This document shows, in pieces, positions 34,322-45,207 of a stretch of DNA of 64,000 nucleotides. The notes under the pieces are model-generated. The model was not told the origin of the DNA. It saw only the letters and a program-made list of their open reading frames with translations, and searched no databases. The stretch's first letter is position 1. The number at the start of each line of letters is the position of its first letter. Source of the stretch: Halichoerus grypus. Lineage: Eukaryota; Chordata; Mammalia; Carnivora; Phocidae. A program made the position numbers and the translations under genes. The stretch is from assembly GCF_964656455.1 (NCBI RefSeq), contig NC_135721.1, positions 54,071,530 to 54,135,529 on the forward strand, in the 5' to 3' direction.

Positions 34322-34505
34322 CCCATTCAGTTTTCACGATGCCACTCTAAAGTATGTTCTTTCATCATCCCTGATTTTACATATGAGGAAACCAAGTCTG
34401 GGAGGATAAAGACCTCTCTCAAGGTTGAGCAGATATTCATTGGTGGCCCAAGATCATGGCACATTTTAGCCCAACTCCAAAGTCCATACTCTCAATCACA
34501 ATATC
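34322..34505 (-). mobile_element. MIR SINE
   Basis: 'cattcagttttcacgatgcc', 'catccctgattttacatatg', 'aggaaaccaagtctgggagg' and 'ctccaaagtccatactctc' match reverse-complement MIR. Confidence 0.75.
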
Positions 34506-34639
34506 ACTCCGTGAACTTGTAAGACCTTGAGTTGCAGCGGGAGCGAGTAAGTGGCAGCGGAAGTGAAGAACAAGTCACTTAACTAGGTGACAGACCAGTA
34601 TGAAGACAGGAGAGTGAATCCATAATCCCCCTAAATGTG

Positions 34640-34985
34640 CCGTAACTATCATACCTCCCTGCCATTGTGCAGGCTGATCCCTCTGCTAGGAAAACTTTCT
34701 TCCTTTCTTCATCCCCACTCCTGCTTTCTCCTTACACGTGGACCCTCCATTGTCTTTATGCCGATGCTGCTTCCTGCTGCGGGACTTCCCATCTGGTACT
34801 TACCCTCCCTCCATTACAATATGCTGCATCATAAAGTGTGACTTACATATGTCTTTGCCACTAGGTGCCTAACATAAGAGCAGGACCAATAGAGAGATGA
34901 ATCTTATTTAAATTGCCCTAGCTGTTAGCACAGAGCTAGCACAGAAGGGGCATCCATAAAATAAGTGAATTAATAAATGGCTATG
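34640..34985 (+). mobile_element. L2 LINE 3' end
   Basis: 'gtgcaggctgatccctctgc' corresponds to the L2 'tttgcacttgctgttccctctgcc' block. The 3' tail 'agcacagagctagcacagaa' and 'aataagtgaattaataaatgg' follows. Confidence 0.55.
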
Positions 34986-35057
34986 AGGCTATGAGAAGTG
35001 GATGCCACATTAACGTTATAATGAGGAAACTAATTTGGGCAAAGGAAAGTAACATGA

Positions 35058-35205
35058 GAAATAAAAATGGAGTTTGGGGTCAGATCATGGAAGTCATTCA
35101 TTGAGTGGGAAGCTAAGGTACTTGGACTTTGTATGTTATAAGCAGTCAGAGGCTCTGTAGGCTTTAGGCCAAGGGAATGACATGCTCCTCAGGGTTTAGT
35201 CAGTT
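35058..35205 (-). mobile_element. L2 LINE fragment
   Basis: 'gtacttggactttgtatgtt' and 'ggccaagggaatgacatgct' resemble the reverse complement of the L2 'gatcatgtcactccc ... aaagtccaaa' block. Confidence 0.45.
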
Positions 35206-35394
35206 AACCTAGACCATTAGCCATAGAATAATTGGGAAGTTAAGAAAGCCAGAAGGGAGCTTACTGACAAAGGACAGATCTGGTATCATTAGTACTAATC
35301 TTCAGTTGGTTTTATCCTCTCCTTGAGACTTATGCACAATGAGCAGGGACTCAAATACTGGACAAATCCACTTGACAATAATATATACATTGAT

Positions 35395-35662
35395 AACATA
35401 GTCCAAGCCAGGCAGTCTTATTTGTCACATGTATTCCCCTTTGACCTTCATAACCAATCAGAACCAAAAGAAGCCCAATTATTTATTTTCCTTATTCTAG
35501 GAAGCAACTTAAATGTTATTTTTCTTATTCTAGGATAGCTTATTCTAGGATAGCTGGCCCACGGTAATAGAGCTGGTAAATGGTGGAGGTGAGACTGACC
35601 CCAAGCAACCTCCCTCCAGATCTGCCTCAACTCCAGTACAGTGCTATCACTTGGACGCCTCA
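35395..35662 (-). mobile_element. MIR SINE with an internal short duplication
   Basis: Reverse MIR-like text 'tttgaccttcataaccaatc' and 'gtaatagagctggtaaatgg' surrounds a local duplication. 'cttattctagga' occurs three times at 35491-35556, the last two in tandem as a 15-bp period. Confidence 0.5.
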
Positions 35663-35689
35663 CACGTACTTCAAACTTAGTATTTCCCA

Positions 35690-36465
35690 AAGAGAACTCT
35701 AAATTCCTCCCACACCCCAAACTCACTCCTTCCCAGCCTGCCTCATCTCAGTAAATGCCACCATAATCCACCAATTGCTGAAGCCAAAAACTATTAGTCA
35801 TCATTTATTCTTTTATTAACTTCACCCCTCTCCCATCGAACCACCAGTAAGCCCTGTCAGTCCTTTCCCCAGATATATCTCCAATCTGCCCACACCTCTC
35901 CATCTCCTTTGCCTCCACACTGGTCCCAGACACCATCAGCTCTCACCTGGACAACACAACCACCTCCAGATAGGGATCCCTGTTTAATGCCCTGTACAAT
36001 CTATTCTGGACACAGCAACCAAAGCAATCTTCTAGAAATTTTAATGTCACATCACTGCTTGCTTAAAACCCTCCAGTGCCATCTCTGACTTCTCTTGGTC
36101 CTGACCAGTGGCATTTGGCCTTCTCATTCTGTAGAGTGTTCCTCTTTGCATAACTGGCTTCTTATCAGTCAAGTCTCAGTTACTGTCACCTCCTCAGAGA
36201 GGCCTTCCTTGACTACTTTGTCTAATGAAGTCCCCCGCCAGGTACTTGCTGTCACATCACACGTCTCACTTTCTTTAGAGCTTTCATCTCTACTTGAGAA
36301 TGTCTTCTTTATTTGTTGATTGGCATTTATGACTCTTCTATCTAGAACTCAACTCTGGGTGGTGGTCTTTCTTCTTTTTTTCTTTACCCCTTTATACCCA
36401 GTAACTAGAACAGTGCCTGATGTATAGTATGTGCTGAATAAACATTAATTGAATGAGTGAAACAC
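35690..36465 (+). mobile_element. L2 LINE 3' region
   Basis: Long co-linear match to L2: 'aaatgccaccataatccacc', 'cctccacactggtcccagac', 'cacatcactgcttgcttaaa', 'tgtcacctcctcagagaggc', 'ccagtaactagaacagtgcc' and the terminal 'aataaacattaattgaatga'. It covers the ORF2 C-terminus and 3' tail, with no intact frame. Confidence 0.9.
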
Positions 36466-36484
36466 TGATCGTGCTCCTTATTCT

Positions 36485-36617
36485 CTGTGTAGTGCAGAAC
36501 AAGTGATTTGACTCTCTAAAATCTACCCCATAGCGTGATCACGAGCCTTGCATGATATGAACTATGTAACATACATAACACAATACTTAGCACATATCAA
36601 GCATTCAGTTCGTTTCT
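36485..36617 (+). mobile_element. MIR 3' half (weak)
   Basis: 'gatttgactctctaaaatct' and 'aatacttagcacatatcaag' fit the MIR core and tail weakly. Confidence 0.4.
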
Positions 36618-37444
36618 GTCCTTCTCTCAAATACTCAGAATGCACATCCATGTGTTACATTTCCTTTAATTTTCCTTTAATTATTTATTCCCCTGCCTGT
36701 TTCTGTTACTGATAAGCATCCCTCCTGTTCTACCAGCACTCGTCTCCTATAATGCTCCATTATGCTTCTTTTTCTATTGTCTGAAACAGCACTGGGAAAA
36801 GAGGTGCTCCTGGGGTCGGGTCATATGACCACAAAAGCAGATTTTGCTAGTCAAAAGTGTCCAATAAAAATGGGAAGTTGCTTCCTAAATGTCTCTGGAA
36901 GTCTGTGCTTTAGCTCACAATATCTTAACAGATTAAGTTAATGCAAATAGCAGATGTATTTTGTAGCAACAAGACAAATGTTCAGCAGAATTAAAGTTAT
37001 TCATGTGTAGTCACACTGGGAATATTTGCATGATATTTTGCTAATTGCTCCAAAATCTGACTTATAGCAAATAAACAAATGGGAAAAAAATAAATGGGCA
37101 AAAATTAGCCCCAGGCCTCTCTGGTTTCTCTTAAACTCCCAATGTCTTTCTTCAATCCCTCAACCTTTTGCTCTTAAAACCTCGGTGACATTTCTCAGTC
37201 TCCCAAGCATGTTTTTGGACCCATCCTCCTGGGGAGACACTCATGGTTTTCCCCTGGTGATGAGAGGTCTTCGGAAGCACCGGATATTTTTCTCTCACCG
37301 ACTCCCAATACCCTCCTCAGCCCTCAAATCTGTCTGCTTACATTTCCTAACTAAAGGATCATATTGATAGATTGCATCACTTGGAAACAGTGTAAATTTG
37401 TCAAGTTTTCTTAAAATATTTCAGATGATTTTTTGTCAATCTAT
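36618..37444. other. no recognisable feature
   Basis: Unique AT-rich sequence; the duplicated 'tttaattttcctttaatt' at 36664-36683 is minor. No gene seen. Confidence 0.45.
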
Positions 37445-37445
37445 A

Positions 37446-37922
37446 CGAGGTGTATTACTTTCTGAGAGCTGATATAACAAAGCACCACAGACTGGGCTTG
37501 AAACAACAGAAATATATTGTCTAACAGTTTGGAGATTAGAAGTCTAAAGCCAAGGTACCCGCAGGGTTGGTTCTGTCTGAGGGCTCTGAGGGAGAATCTG
37601 TTCCACAACACACTCCGAGCCTCCTGTGATGGCTGGCAAATCCTTGGCATTCCTTGGCTTCTAGATGCATCACTCCAATCTCTTCCCCCATGTTCACATG
37701 GCATTTTCCCTGCGAATCTCTGTCTACATATGTCCATCCTATCAGGACACCAGTCACATCGGATTAGAGGCCTACCTTACTCCAGTATGACTTCATCTCA
37801 ACCAAGTGCATCTGTCAGTCTTATTCCTACATAACGTCACATTCTGAGGTACTGAAGGTTAGGATTTCAACATATCTTATTTTTGGGGGGGAGGGAGGCC
37901 ACATTTTAACCCATAACACTAC
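37446..37922 (-). mobile_element. MLT1-type MaLR LTR
   Basis: 'gatataacaaagcaccacag', 'gggttggttctgtctgaggg', 'gatgcatcactccaatctct', 'ggacaccagtcacatcggat', 'cacattctgaggtactgaag' and 'aacccataacacta' form a nearly complete reverse-complement MLT1 LTR. The 5' end lies at the right edge. Solo LTR. Confidence 0.88.
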
Positions 37923-38094
37923 GGGTCTCCAAACTTTTATAAACATACATCCTTAGTAATTAAAATATCCATGCACATGCCTCCATGTGTCTGTGTGTTT
38001 GTGTGATAGAAATATACATATGTATGTTATAGATGTCATAAATATTACAAATCAGGCACAAAAATAGAAAAATTAAATAATGAAAAAAATTTTT

Positions 38095-38220
38095 AAAGAT
38101 TTTATTTATTTATTTGAGAGAGAGAGAATACAAGCAAGGGGAGGGGCAGGGGGAAAGGGAGAAGCAGACTGCCTGCTGACCATGGAGCCCGATGGGGGGT
38201 CCAGAGCCACCCAGGTGCCC
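38095..38220 (-). mobile_element. SINEC with internal deletion
   Basis: Starts 'aaagattttatttatttatt' and ends 'agagccacccaggtgccc', but jumps from 'gagcccgatggggggtc' straight to the head, losing about 60 bp of the tRNA-like half. The short flanking repeat aaaatttttaaa brackets it. Confidence 0.88.
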
Positions 38221-38759
38221 CCCAAAATTTTTAAATGATGAGAAAAAAGAGATTAGAAGTGATAGTACTTAGTTCCCTCACTCCCAGTGGATCCTCTTGT
38301 CCTTCGTGTTTGGAAGACCACTTCCTGAATAACGTGAAGGGGATGAATCTAACTCTGTGAAGGCAGAAAAAGGAAAAAAAAAAATCATTAAAGAAAGAAA
38401 AGCAAGGCAACCGAACTTGAAAGATCTAGGCTAGAACAAAATTGAAGAGTTTGTGGTGAAATGCACATTCTAAGTTCAAGTTCATCATAATTAAAATAAC
38501 CCACCATTAAATTAGAAATGGGAATTTTATTCCAAAAAAATAGGAATCACCATTGTCTGCGCATTCGATTAGATTCAGGAAAGAGTGGGAAGGAGATTCT
38601 CATTCTCAGAGGTAGCAGTCCTTCTTACTCCTCTGTTTCATTTCCTTTCCCTCAAGAAGTGATTTTTCACCAGTATTGTTTAATCCTCCTACAAGACAGG
38701 GATCCAAATGTGAAAGCAAAAGGCCATTGTGAACCTCGCTGTGGAGAGCCCAGAGAACT

Positions 38760-39035
38760 TAAGAAAATGACTCTCATCCCCAGCTCTCAGCTTCCTCATC
38801 CAGAAAATGGTGAAAATATCTGCCTCCCCTTCCTCTGGGAGACCAAACATGGCTCCCGATGGGAGCAGGTTTTCAAGAGTAGGATTTGCCGCACAGAGAC
38901 CATATCAGGGCCACCTTCATGGAAGCCAACACACACAGCTACTCTGAACCCCCTCAGTTTCCCCATCTGTGAAATGGAAATCAAAAGCCCATTCTATTTC
39001 GGAAGGATTTTGTAAGAATAAAATGGGAACACGGA
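38760..39035 (+). mobile_element. two partial MIR cores
   Basis: 'cagcttcctcatccagaaaa' at 38788 and 'cctcagtttccccatctgtg' at 38951 both match the conserved MIR core. They lie inside the 165-codon frame 38518-39015, which is therefore unlikely to be a gene. Confidence 0.5.
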
Positions 39036-39341
39036 CAAAGAAATCCTTTACAATCAATAAAAAAAATGCGCCTTACTATAAAACTGTAAGGTTTTATTAT
39101 TAGTGGATTGAGAATGTAAATGTAGCTTTATGATTCATGAATTTACTATGCGAAAGTAGAAATCAGTCTTCGGCTTTGAGAGGTCAGAAGAAGAAACCTA
39201 GTGCCTTTCACTGGTTAGTGTGTAACCCCAGATCCAATTCAGAAATATTAACAAGAAGTTAATGACGAGGGCAGTAAAGTCCAGTGCCTGGAAGCACTTC
39301 CAGCTAAGAGGGAGAAACCCATATTGAAACTAAAACATCAG

Positions 39342-39540
39342 GGACACCTGGGTGGCTCAGTTGGTTAAGCAACTGCCTTTGGCTCGGGTCATGATTCCTC
39401 AGTCCTGGGATCGAGTCCCACATTGGGCTCCCAGCTCAGCGGGGAACCTGCTTCTCCCTCTGACCCTCCTCCCTCTCACACTGTTTCCCGCTTCTCTTTC
39501 TCAAATATATAAATAAATAAAATCTTAAAAAAAAAAAAAA
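39342..39540 (+). mobile_element. SINEC ('ctgaccctcc' subfamily)
   Basis: Head 'gacacctgggtggctcagtt', 'gggatcgagtcccac', the diagnostic 'ccctctgaccctcctccct' body and an A-rich tail. The perfect 16-bp TSD gaaactaaaacatcag lies at 39326-39341 and 39541-39556. Confidence 0.96.
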
Positions 39541-39757
39541 GAAACTAAAACATCAGAGTAAAACCTATAGTCTTAAATTTTCACGCCACCAGTACCTACC
39601 AAAATCTTAGAGAAAATTAGAGAAAAGCCTATTGTGTAATTATTGCTCACTGTCTATGAGCTCTATCGTCTATGATCCCCTTTTTCTTCGCCTCACCTCC
39701 AGCTCACTTGCTCTTTTTTCTTCTGAGGTTTGCATTTTGGTTTAAGATTTTAGGACC

Positions 39758-39960
39758 GGAGTGCCTGGGTGGCTCAGTCGGTTAAGCGTCTGCCTTCGGC
39801 TCGGGTCATGATCCCTGGGTCCTGGGATGGAGCCCCACGTCCGGCTCCCTGCTCAGTGGAGAGCCTGCTTCTCCCTCTCTCTCTGCCTGCCTCTCTGCCT
39901 GCTTGTGCTCTCTCTCTCTGTATGTCAAATAAATAAATAAATAAATGTTTAAAAAAAAAA
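39758..39960 (+). mobile_element. SINEC
   Basis: Head 'gagtgcctgggtggctcagt', 'tctgccttcggctcgggtca', CT/CTG-rich body and (AAAT)n plus oligo-A tail. The perfect 14-bp TSD aagattttaggacc lies at 39744-39757 and 39961-39974. Confidence 0.96.
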
Positions 39961-40477
39961 AAGATTTTAGGACCAAGAAGGGTTGAAAACATGGAGCTCT
40001 GAAGACAGTCCTGGCTTCTGCGTAGCCGTTGCTCAGGATACTGACTTCCTCTGTGGACGTCCAGTGAGGCCGTGCCTCCATGAGGATGGGTTGCATCTTG
40101 AGAGGACACTCTCCGAACATCACATACCATCAGATGTCACCCAAGCGTCCACAGATAGGACTCCTGTGCAAAATAATTTATAGGGGCTCTGCCACTTGGA
40201 CAAAGAGCAGCTCAGACACAGTGCTCCTACACTGGGGGTCTGGCACGTGTGTTCAGTCTGAGCGTCCTGCTCGCTGTCACGCCCCTGGCTTTCCTCTTGA
40301 TCTCAAGCACCTGCTATGATTTTCCTTCTCCTCACCTCAAATCCACCTCCAAACTTCCTCCCAAACCAACCCTTGTCTGGAATCTCCTCACCATCCTCTC
40401 TGCACAAGCTCCAATATTCTACTGCAAAAGCCTCTCTCCTCATTTTTAAACATGTTTAGAAATTCTCATTTTTTTTT

Positions 40478-40746
40478 ATTATTTTCACTTAGCCACTGTG
40501 TGGTACATCCTTAGTTTTTGATGTAGTGTTCAATGATTCATTAGTTACGTATAACACCCAGTGCTCATCATAACACGATGAAATGGCAAAAATAAATTCA
40601 AACTTAAAAATAAAATAAAATGCATAAAAAGATTTCGGTGGTTTTTATATTATTAAGATGCACTATATATAGAAGCACATATCTCTGGATAAAAATTTTC
40701 TGTCAAAATTAAAAAATATCAGAATACCAAAAAAAAAAAAAAAGAA
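40478..40746 (+). mobile_element. retro-insertion: inverted L1 3' end plus transduced sequence
   Basis: A 269-bp insertion is bounded by a perfect 20-bp direct repeat (40458-40477 and 40747-40766) and ends in about 15 A's on the plus strand. Its left part (to about 40580) is the reverse complement of the carnivoran L1 3' UTR terminus ('agtttttgatgtagtgttca', 'cgtataacacccagtgctc'). Its right part is non-L1 AT-rich sequence in sense with the poly-A. The arrangement fits L1 target-primed insertion with twin-priming inversion of an RNA that read through into 3' flanking sequence. Confidence 0.7.
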
Positions 40747-41158
40747 AGAAATTCTCATTTTTTTTTCCATCCACTCTTCTGCAATCAACCAAAGAAACAT
40801 CTGGCAAGTCTTCTTTAGCCTACATAGGTTTACAGATATACAGGCTAAAGCTGCCCACCTCTAGTCTAACAGTCCTTTACTCTTCTGGGTCCGTGATTTA
40901 TCATCTTAGTTTCAGTCTGCATCTGAATCAAACTTTCGCTGCCTCCTCATACCTTAGCTGAATAATCACTGTTCTTTATGTGTCCCCCCACACACACCAT
41001 GCGTTTATAGAAAACTGCTCTCCATCTTAGAAGACACATTGGAAGATGACAAAAACAGGGCCCACTCAACTCTTTTTCAGAGTAAGAGAGGGCCTGGGGC
41101 TTTGAAGCTGAGAATTAAGATCTGAATCCTAACTTTGTGATTAAAAACTCTGTGTTTG

Positions 41159-41341
41159 GGGCCCCTGGGTGGCTCAGTTGTTAAGCGTCTGCCTTCGGCT
41201 CAGGTCATGATCCCAGCGTCCTGGGATCAAGCCCCGCATCGGGCTCCCTGCTCAGCAGGAAGCCTGCTTGTCCCTCTCCCGCTCCCCCTGCTTGTGTTCC
41301 CTCTCTCGCTGTGTCTCTCTCTGTCAAATAAATAAATAAAA

Positions 41342-41367
<26 letters not shown>
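41159..41367 (+). mobile_element. SINEC, young-looking, long A-tail
   Basis: Near-consensus head 'ggcccctgggtggctcagtt', 'gggatcaagccccgcatcgg', the 'cgctgtgtctctctctgtca' body and an (AAATA)n tail ending in an uninterrupted A-run to 41370. The 16-bp TSD aaaaactctgtgtttg lies at 41143-41158 and 41368-41383. Confidence 0.97.
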
Positions 41368-41372
<5 letters not shown>

Positions 41373-41384
41373 CTCTGTGTTTGA

Positions 41385-41522
41385 GGGCAAGCTCTCTGAA
41401 GCTCTGTTTCCTCGTCTATAGAATGAGGACAGCAATAGCCCCGTCCTGGGATTTTTGTGAAGATTAAATTCAGCAAGATAAGCTAAGCTCCAGGCACACT
41501 GACAACATTCAGTTTGTTAATA
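41385..41522 (+). mobile_element. MIR SINE
   Basis: 'ctctgtttcctcgtctatag', 'aatgaggacagcaatagccc' and 'gaagattaaattcagcaaga' match the MIR core and 3' half. The SINEC at 41159 landed at its left edge. Confidence 0.75.
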
Positions 41523-41603
41523 GCCACCCTCCCATTTTGCAGAGCGCATCTACGGGCAGTGAGCTATTCTAAAGACACGGATGAAGTCAGCAGGCTTTTA
41601 GAT

Positions 41604-41778
41604 TAGAGATTCACAACCCTGGCTGCACGATTAATTCACCGGGGAGCTTTAAATGTCCTGGTGCCCAGGCCACACCCCAGATGAGTTAAATCAGCCTCTC
41701 TGACACAGGACCCGGACATTGGTATCTTTAAAGTTCTCCAGAGGATTTCATAGTACAGCTAAAGTTGGAAACCCCTGC
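41604..41778 (+). mobile_element. MER5A (hAT-Charlie MITE)
   Basis: Close match along its whole length: 'cacaaccctggctgcacgat', 'caccggggagctttaaat', 'ccaggccacaccccagatga' and 'ggtatctttaaagttctcca'. The TSD-like tttagat lies at 41597-41603 and 41779-41785. Non-autonomous, ancient DNA transposon. Confidence 0.88.
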
Positions 41779-42654
41779 TTTAGATCATGGTGTTTGTTTT
41801 TCCAAAGTACAAAAGATGAGGAGCCCTCGGCTTGCTAACCTTGAGTATGAAGTGAGGAGGATGAAGAGGAAAACTGGCTCCAGAAATGTCCAGTTTAATG
41901 TAACCGTACTGTCAAAAAATACAAATTCCTCGTCCAAATACATTCCTTTCCATGCAGGTGGTAAACATCTAAATGACCTGTTTTCAGTTACCATATTTTG
42001 TGAAATAAAGCTACCCCGCTAAGGCCAACCATGAACATCAAGACAGTACTTCCTTATAAGACTTCACTGAAAGCCAGCAAGAGTGTAAGAAAGAACATTG
42101 CACACCCCTGCCCACCCCACCCTGTCACGCTTGGAAATCTAGAGTGTGTTAGCGTAGTTTGTGTTCATGTTTCCCCTATAACCTTGAGACTGCTATACCC
42201 CTCAAATAAAGTTTCTACTAAGCCAAATATACAAAGCCTTACCTGATATTGCAGAAGCCAAATTATCAAACTCAGCACAAGCACAATTTAGTTTTTCTTT
42301 CTCAAAAAAAAAAAGAAGGCCCAAAATAGTATTCTTGCAGGAAGCATAAATTGTATTGCTAGAAGTAATAGCAATCTCTTTAGCTATATCCCCTAGGACT
42401 CACTTCAGTCTATTTTCTTAAGTGCTGTATTTTTAAAGCTCTGTTGCATACCTCCCTCTTAGACATACTGAACTGAACATTCTAAATTCTGAGCACTTAG
42501 TGATGCAAGGTTGGTTGAAGATGTACTCTTAGAAAAATGAGTCCCTTTATCAATCACTATTGCTATGTGAGTCCCTGGGGAAGAAATTATTCACAGATCT
42601 GTTGGCCTCAATTTAGAATTTCTCATGTTGTTATACTTAGTGGTAGATTGATTA

Positions 42655-43075
42655 TTGCTTAAAAATATTTACTCCTGACTGCCTATTTCTATAGTAGAAA
42701 TAGATTTCCCTGAAGTTGGACTCAGCTACATGACTTTCTTTGCCAATGAGATATTAGCAGATATGATGCAAACTATGGCTTAAAATGTACTTATACAAAT
42801 GAGCTTGCCCTCTTATGCCTCTACCATCAATATGAGAAGAGCTTGGGCCCAGGATGAATGAATGCATATGGGTCAGACGTGAACCCAGTCTGCAATAAGG
42901 AACTGGACCTAGCCAGACCTACAGCCATGAATCAGAATCACACAGCCAAGCCTAGCCTAGATTAGCCAAATCCTACACAACCCACAATTGTATGGGTCAG
43001 AATAAATGACTTCTCTTTTCAGCCACTATGTGTTTGGGATGGTTTGTTATACAGCAATAGCTGACTGATATACAC
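42655..43075 (+). mobile_element. MaLR/MLT1-like LTR remnant
   Basis: 'gactcagctacatgactttc', 'cagacctacagccatgaatc', 'agccactatgtgtttgggat' and the terminal 'cagcaatagctgactgatat' match an MLT1 3' half, with a degraded 5' half. Confidence 0.65.
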
Positions 43076-43168
43076 CACAAGACTTGGTATTGAATAAATA
43101 AGAACCCACAGGGGGGAAAAATGGTTTTGAAATGCACTACTTATGGCTAATTAAAAAAATTTTTTTGA

Positions 43169-43325
43169 GGGGCATCTAGGTGGCTCAGTCAGTTAAGCAT
43201 CCAACTCTTGATTTCAGCTCAGGTCACAATCTCAGGGTTGTAAGATTGAGCCCCACGTCGGGCTCTGTGCTTGGGCATGGAGCCTGCCTAAGATTTTCTC
43301 TCTCCCTCTCCCCCAAAAATATATT
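43169..43325 (+). mobile_element. SINEC, older subfamily
   Basis: 'gggcatctaggtggctcagt', 'ccaactcttgatttcagctc' and 'gagccccacgtcgggctctg'. Short CT-tract; the tail is degraded to 'ccccaaaaatatatttttt'. The TSD is imperfect. Confidence 0.9.
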
Positions 43326-43564
43326 TTTTGAAATGAGTTCCTAAGGTGAAAGATTCATTTATGTTACAAAATAATCATGCTGTTGCAATCGTCATTGAAT
43401 GTCTATTATTGGTATATGTAAGAAAAGCAAATAATTACTTCTCTGAATAACTATTTTAGATGGTTCAAAATGCTGTATCTTTGAAGTTGAATGGACACGT
43501 TGGCTACAGTCTGCAGTGACATAAATAACAATTTTGCTATTAACTGTAGAATACTAATCTTTAC

Positions 43565-43787
43565 AGTTATCATTCATTGAACACTTACTACAGTACTTTA
43601 CCAACATTATCTCAAAATACCTCACTAAGGTAGTTGTGGTTATTTATACCCGTTTTACAGATGAGAACATTGAGGCTTGAAATGTTTAAGTAACTTGCCC
43701 AAGGGCACCAAGCTAAGAAGCAGCAACACTGGGCTCCGTCCCGAGTCTGTCTGGCTCAAGAGCCTAACTCTCACAACTGCCTCTAGA
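43565..43787 (-). mobile_element. MIR SINE
   Basis: Strong reverse MIR: 'ttcattgaacacttactaca', 'cccgttttacagatgagaac', 'aagtaacttgcccaagggca' and 'gtctgtctggctcaagagcc'. Confidence 0.92.
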
Positions 43788-45034
43788 GTTAGACAAATGT
43801 ATATGCAAAATGATGCAATAAGAATAAGGTCATTAGCATGGTTCTTTCCCAAGGATAAATCGTAACATAAATCTCTATGACAAAATGTGGCTTTCTGGTT
43901 CCCCTCTTCTACCGACTATCTTGAGTTAATGTCTCAGATGTAAATATTCAGTGCAATTGAACAAATATTTCTTTGGCCTTAATAGGTACCAGACTTTGTG
44001 CTTGGGGTCCGAATTACAGTTGAGCGTAGGACACAGTTCTTTCTTTTTAGAAGCTTTCAGTCTAGTAAATAATTGATGTTGAAAAGATCCTAACAAAAAA
44101 TCCCAGTGTGAGCTCTATCGTGTTCTAAATGCAGGGTGAACAGATGTTCCAACTAATGATTGCTGGGGTGGGAAGAGGGTGAGGTTAGCTACATTTACTC
44201 ACTGAGAATGCTCATTCCTTTCTGAAGGCAGCCAGCAGCCAAGAAAGAAGACAAATTCTAAATTAAAGGGGAGATCAAGCTGTGCAAGACTGCTGATTAC
44301 AGTGAGAGCAGAAAGATAATGGCTACACAAGACAAGGCGTTCTAGTCCATCGTGGATGAACCAGAGGAGCAGTACACCCAGGCCTGGTGACTCAGATGGG
44401 AGTGTTGCTGGCCAACAGATAATAAATTAAGGAAGTTAAGGGGGAAAAGGATGGAGTCTGTAGCACATTCTAAGGCTGTCTCTTATATGAAAGGATTAAG
44501 TTTATTAAGTGGAGATACTTTGCTTAAGTGAAAGCTATAACACAGTGTTATGGTGCTACTGTCCCATGGGTCAAATTTTCTACTGCCCCAAGACTGAAGA
44601 TTAGAACAGATCCAAACATGGACTCTGTTCCCCTAAACAAGTTGACATTTTCCAGCCCCTGTTATCTATCCAGCCAAAAGGTAGGCCTCATCAGAGCTTC
44701 CTCCTACTTCTCCATACCATTTAAAGAGGAGGAACGAGGGAGTTTGCTGAAGCCATTTCACAAGTGGGATGCTAAATGTCAAAAAGGTATTTATCATGGA
44801 GAGAAAGCATCCAGTGTTCCATAACTTTCCTTCACCAATTTAAAATAAACGGTTCCAAACCTGTTTCATAAACAATTACCATCAGAGTATATTGATGTAA
44901 TCCTGCACAGAAATATCAAGCATAGTCATCAAATATTGTATATTATCAAACACTGTATCTCTCTTTGCAGGAGAACGTCAAAAGTTCATTTTTTTTTCAT
45001 AATTCTAATTCCAAATGTGGCATCATCCCTGTAA
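43788..45034. other. no recognisable feature
   Basis: Unique text. The 98-codon frame at 44528-44824 has no recognisable domain. Confidence 0.45.
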
Positions 45035-45206
45035 TATTGCTTGCTACCTCACCTACGTTACTTAACCGATCTGAACTTCAGTTTCCTCACCTGTAAAACA
45101 GGAATAGGAAACCTACCAAAATGGTTGTTATAAGGATCGGAAATAAGACACACAGGGCACTTTGCAAGATGCAAAGAAGAAAATCAATAAATGGTAACTA
45201 TTACGG
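45035..45206 (+). mobile_element. MIR SINE
   Basis: 'acttaaccgatctgaacttc', 'agtttcctcacctgtaaaac' and 'aaatcaataaatggtaacta' match MIR through to its 3' tail. Confidence 0.85.
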
Positions 45207-45207
45207 G

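Noticed and set aside
38518..39015. 165-codon open frame, the longest outside L1 and SINE sequence
   Set aside because: No recognisable domain. The right half crosses two MIR cores, composition is ordinary, and there is no splice or promoter context. A chance frame is more likely.
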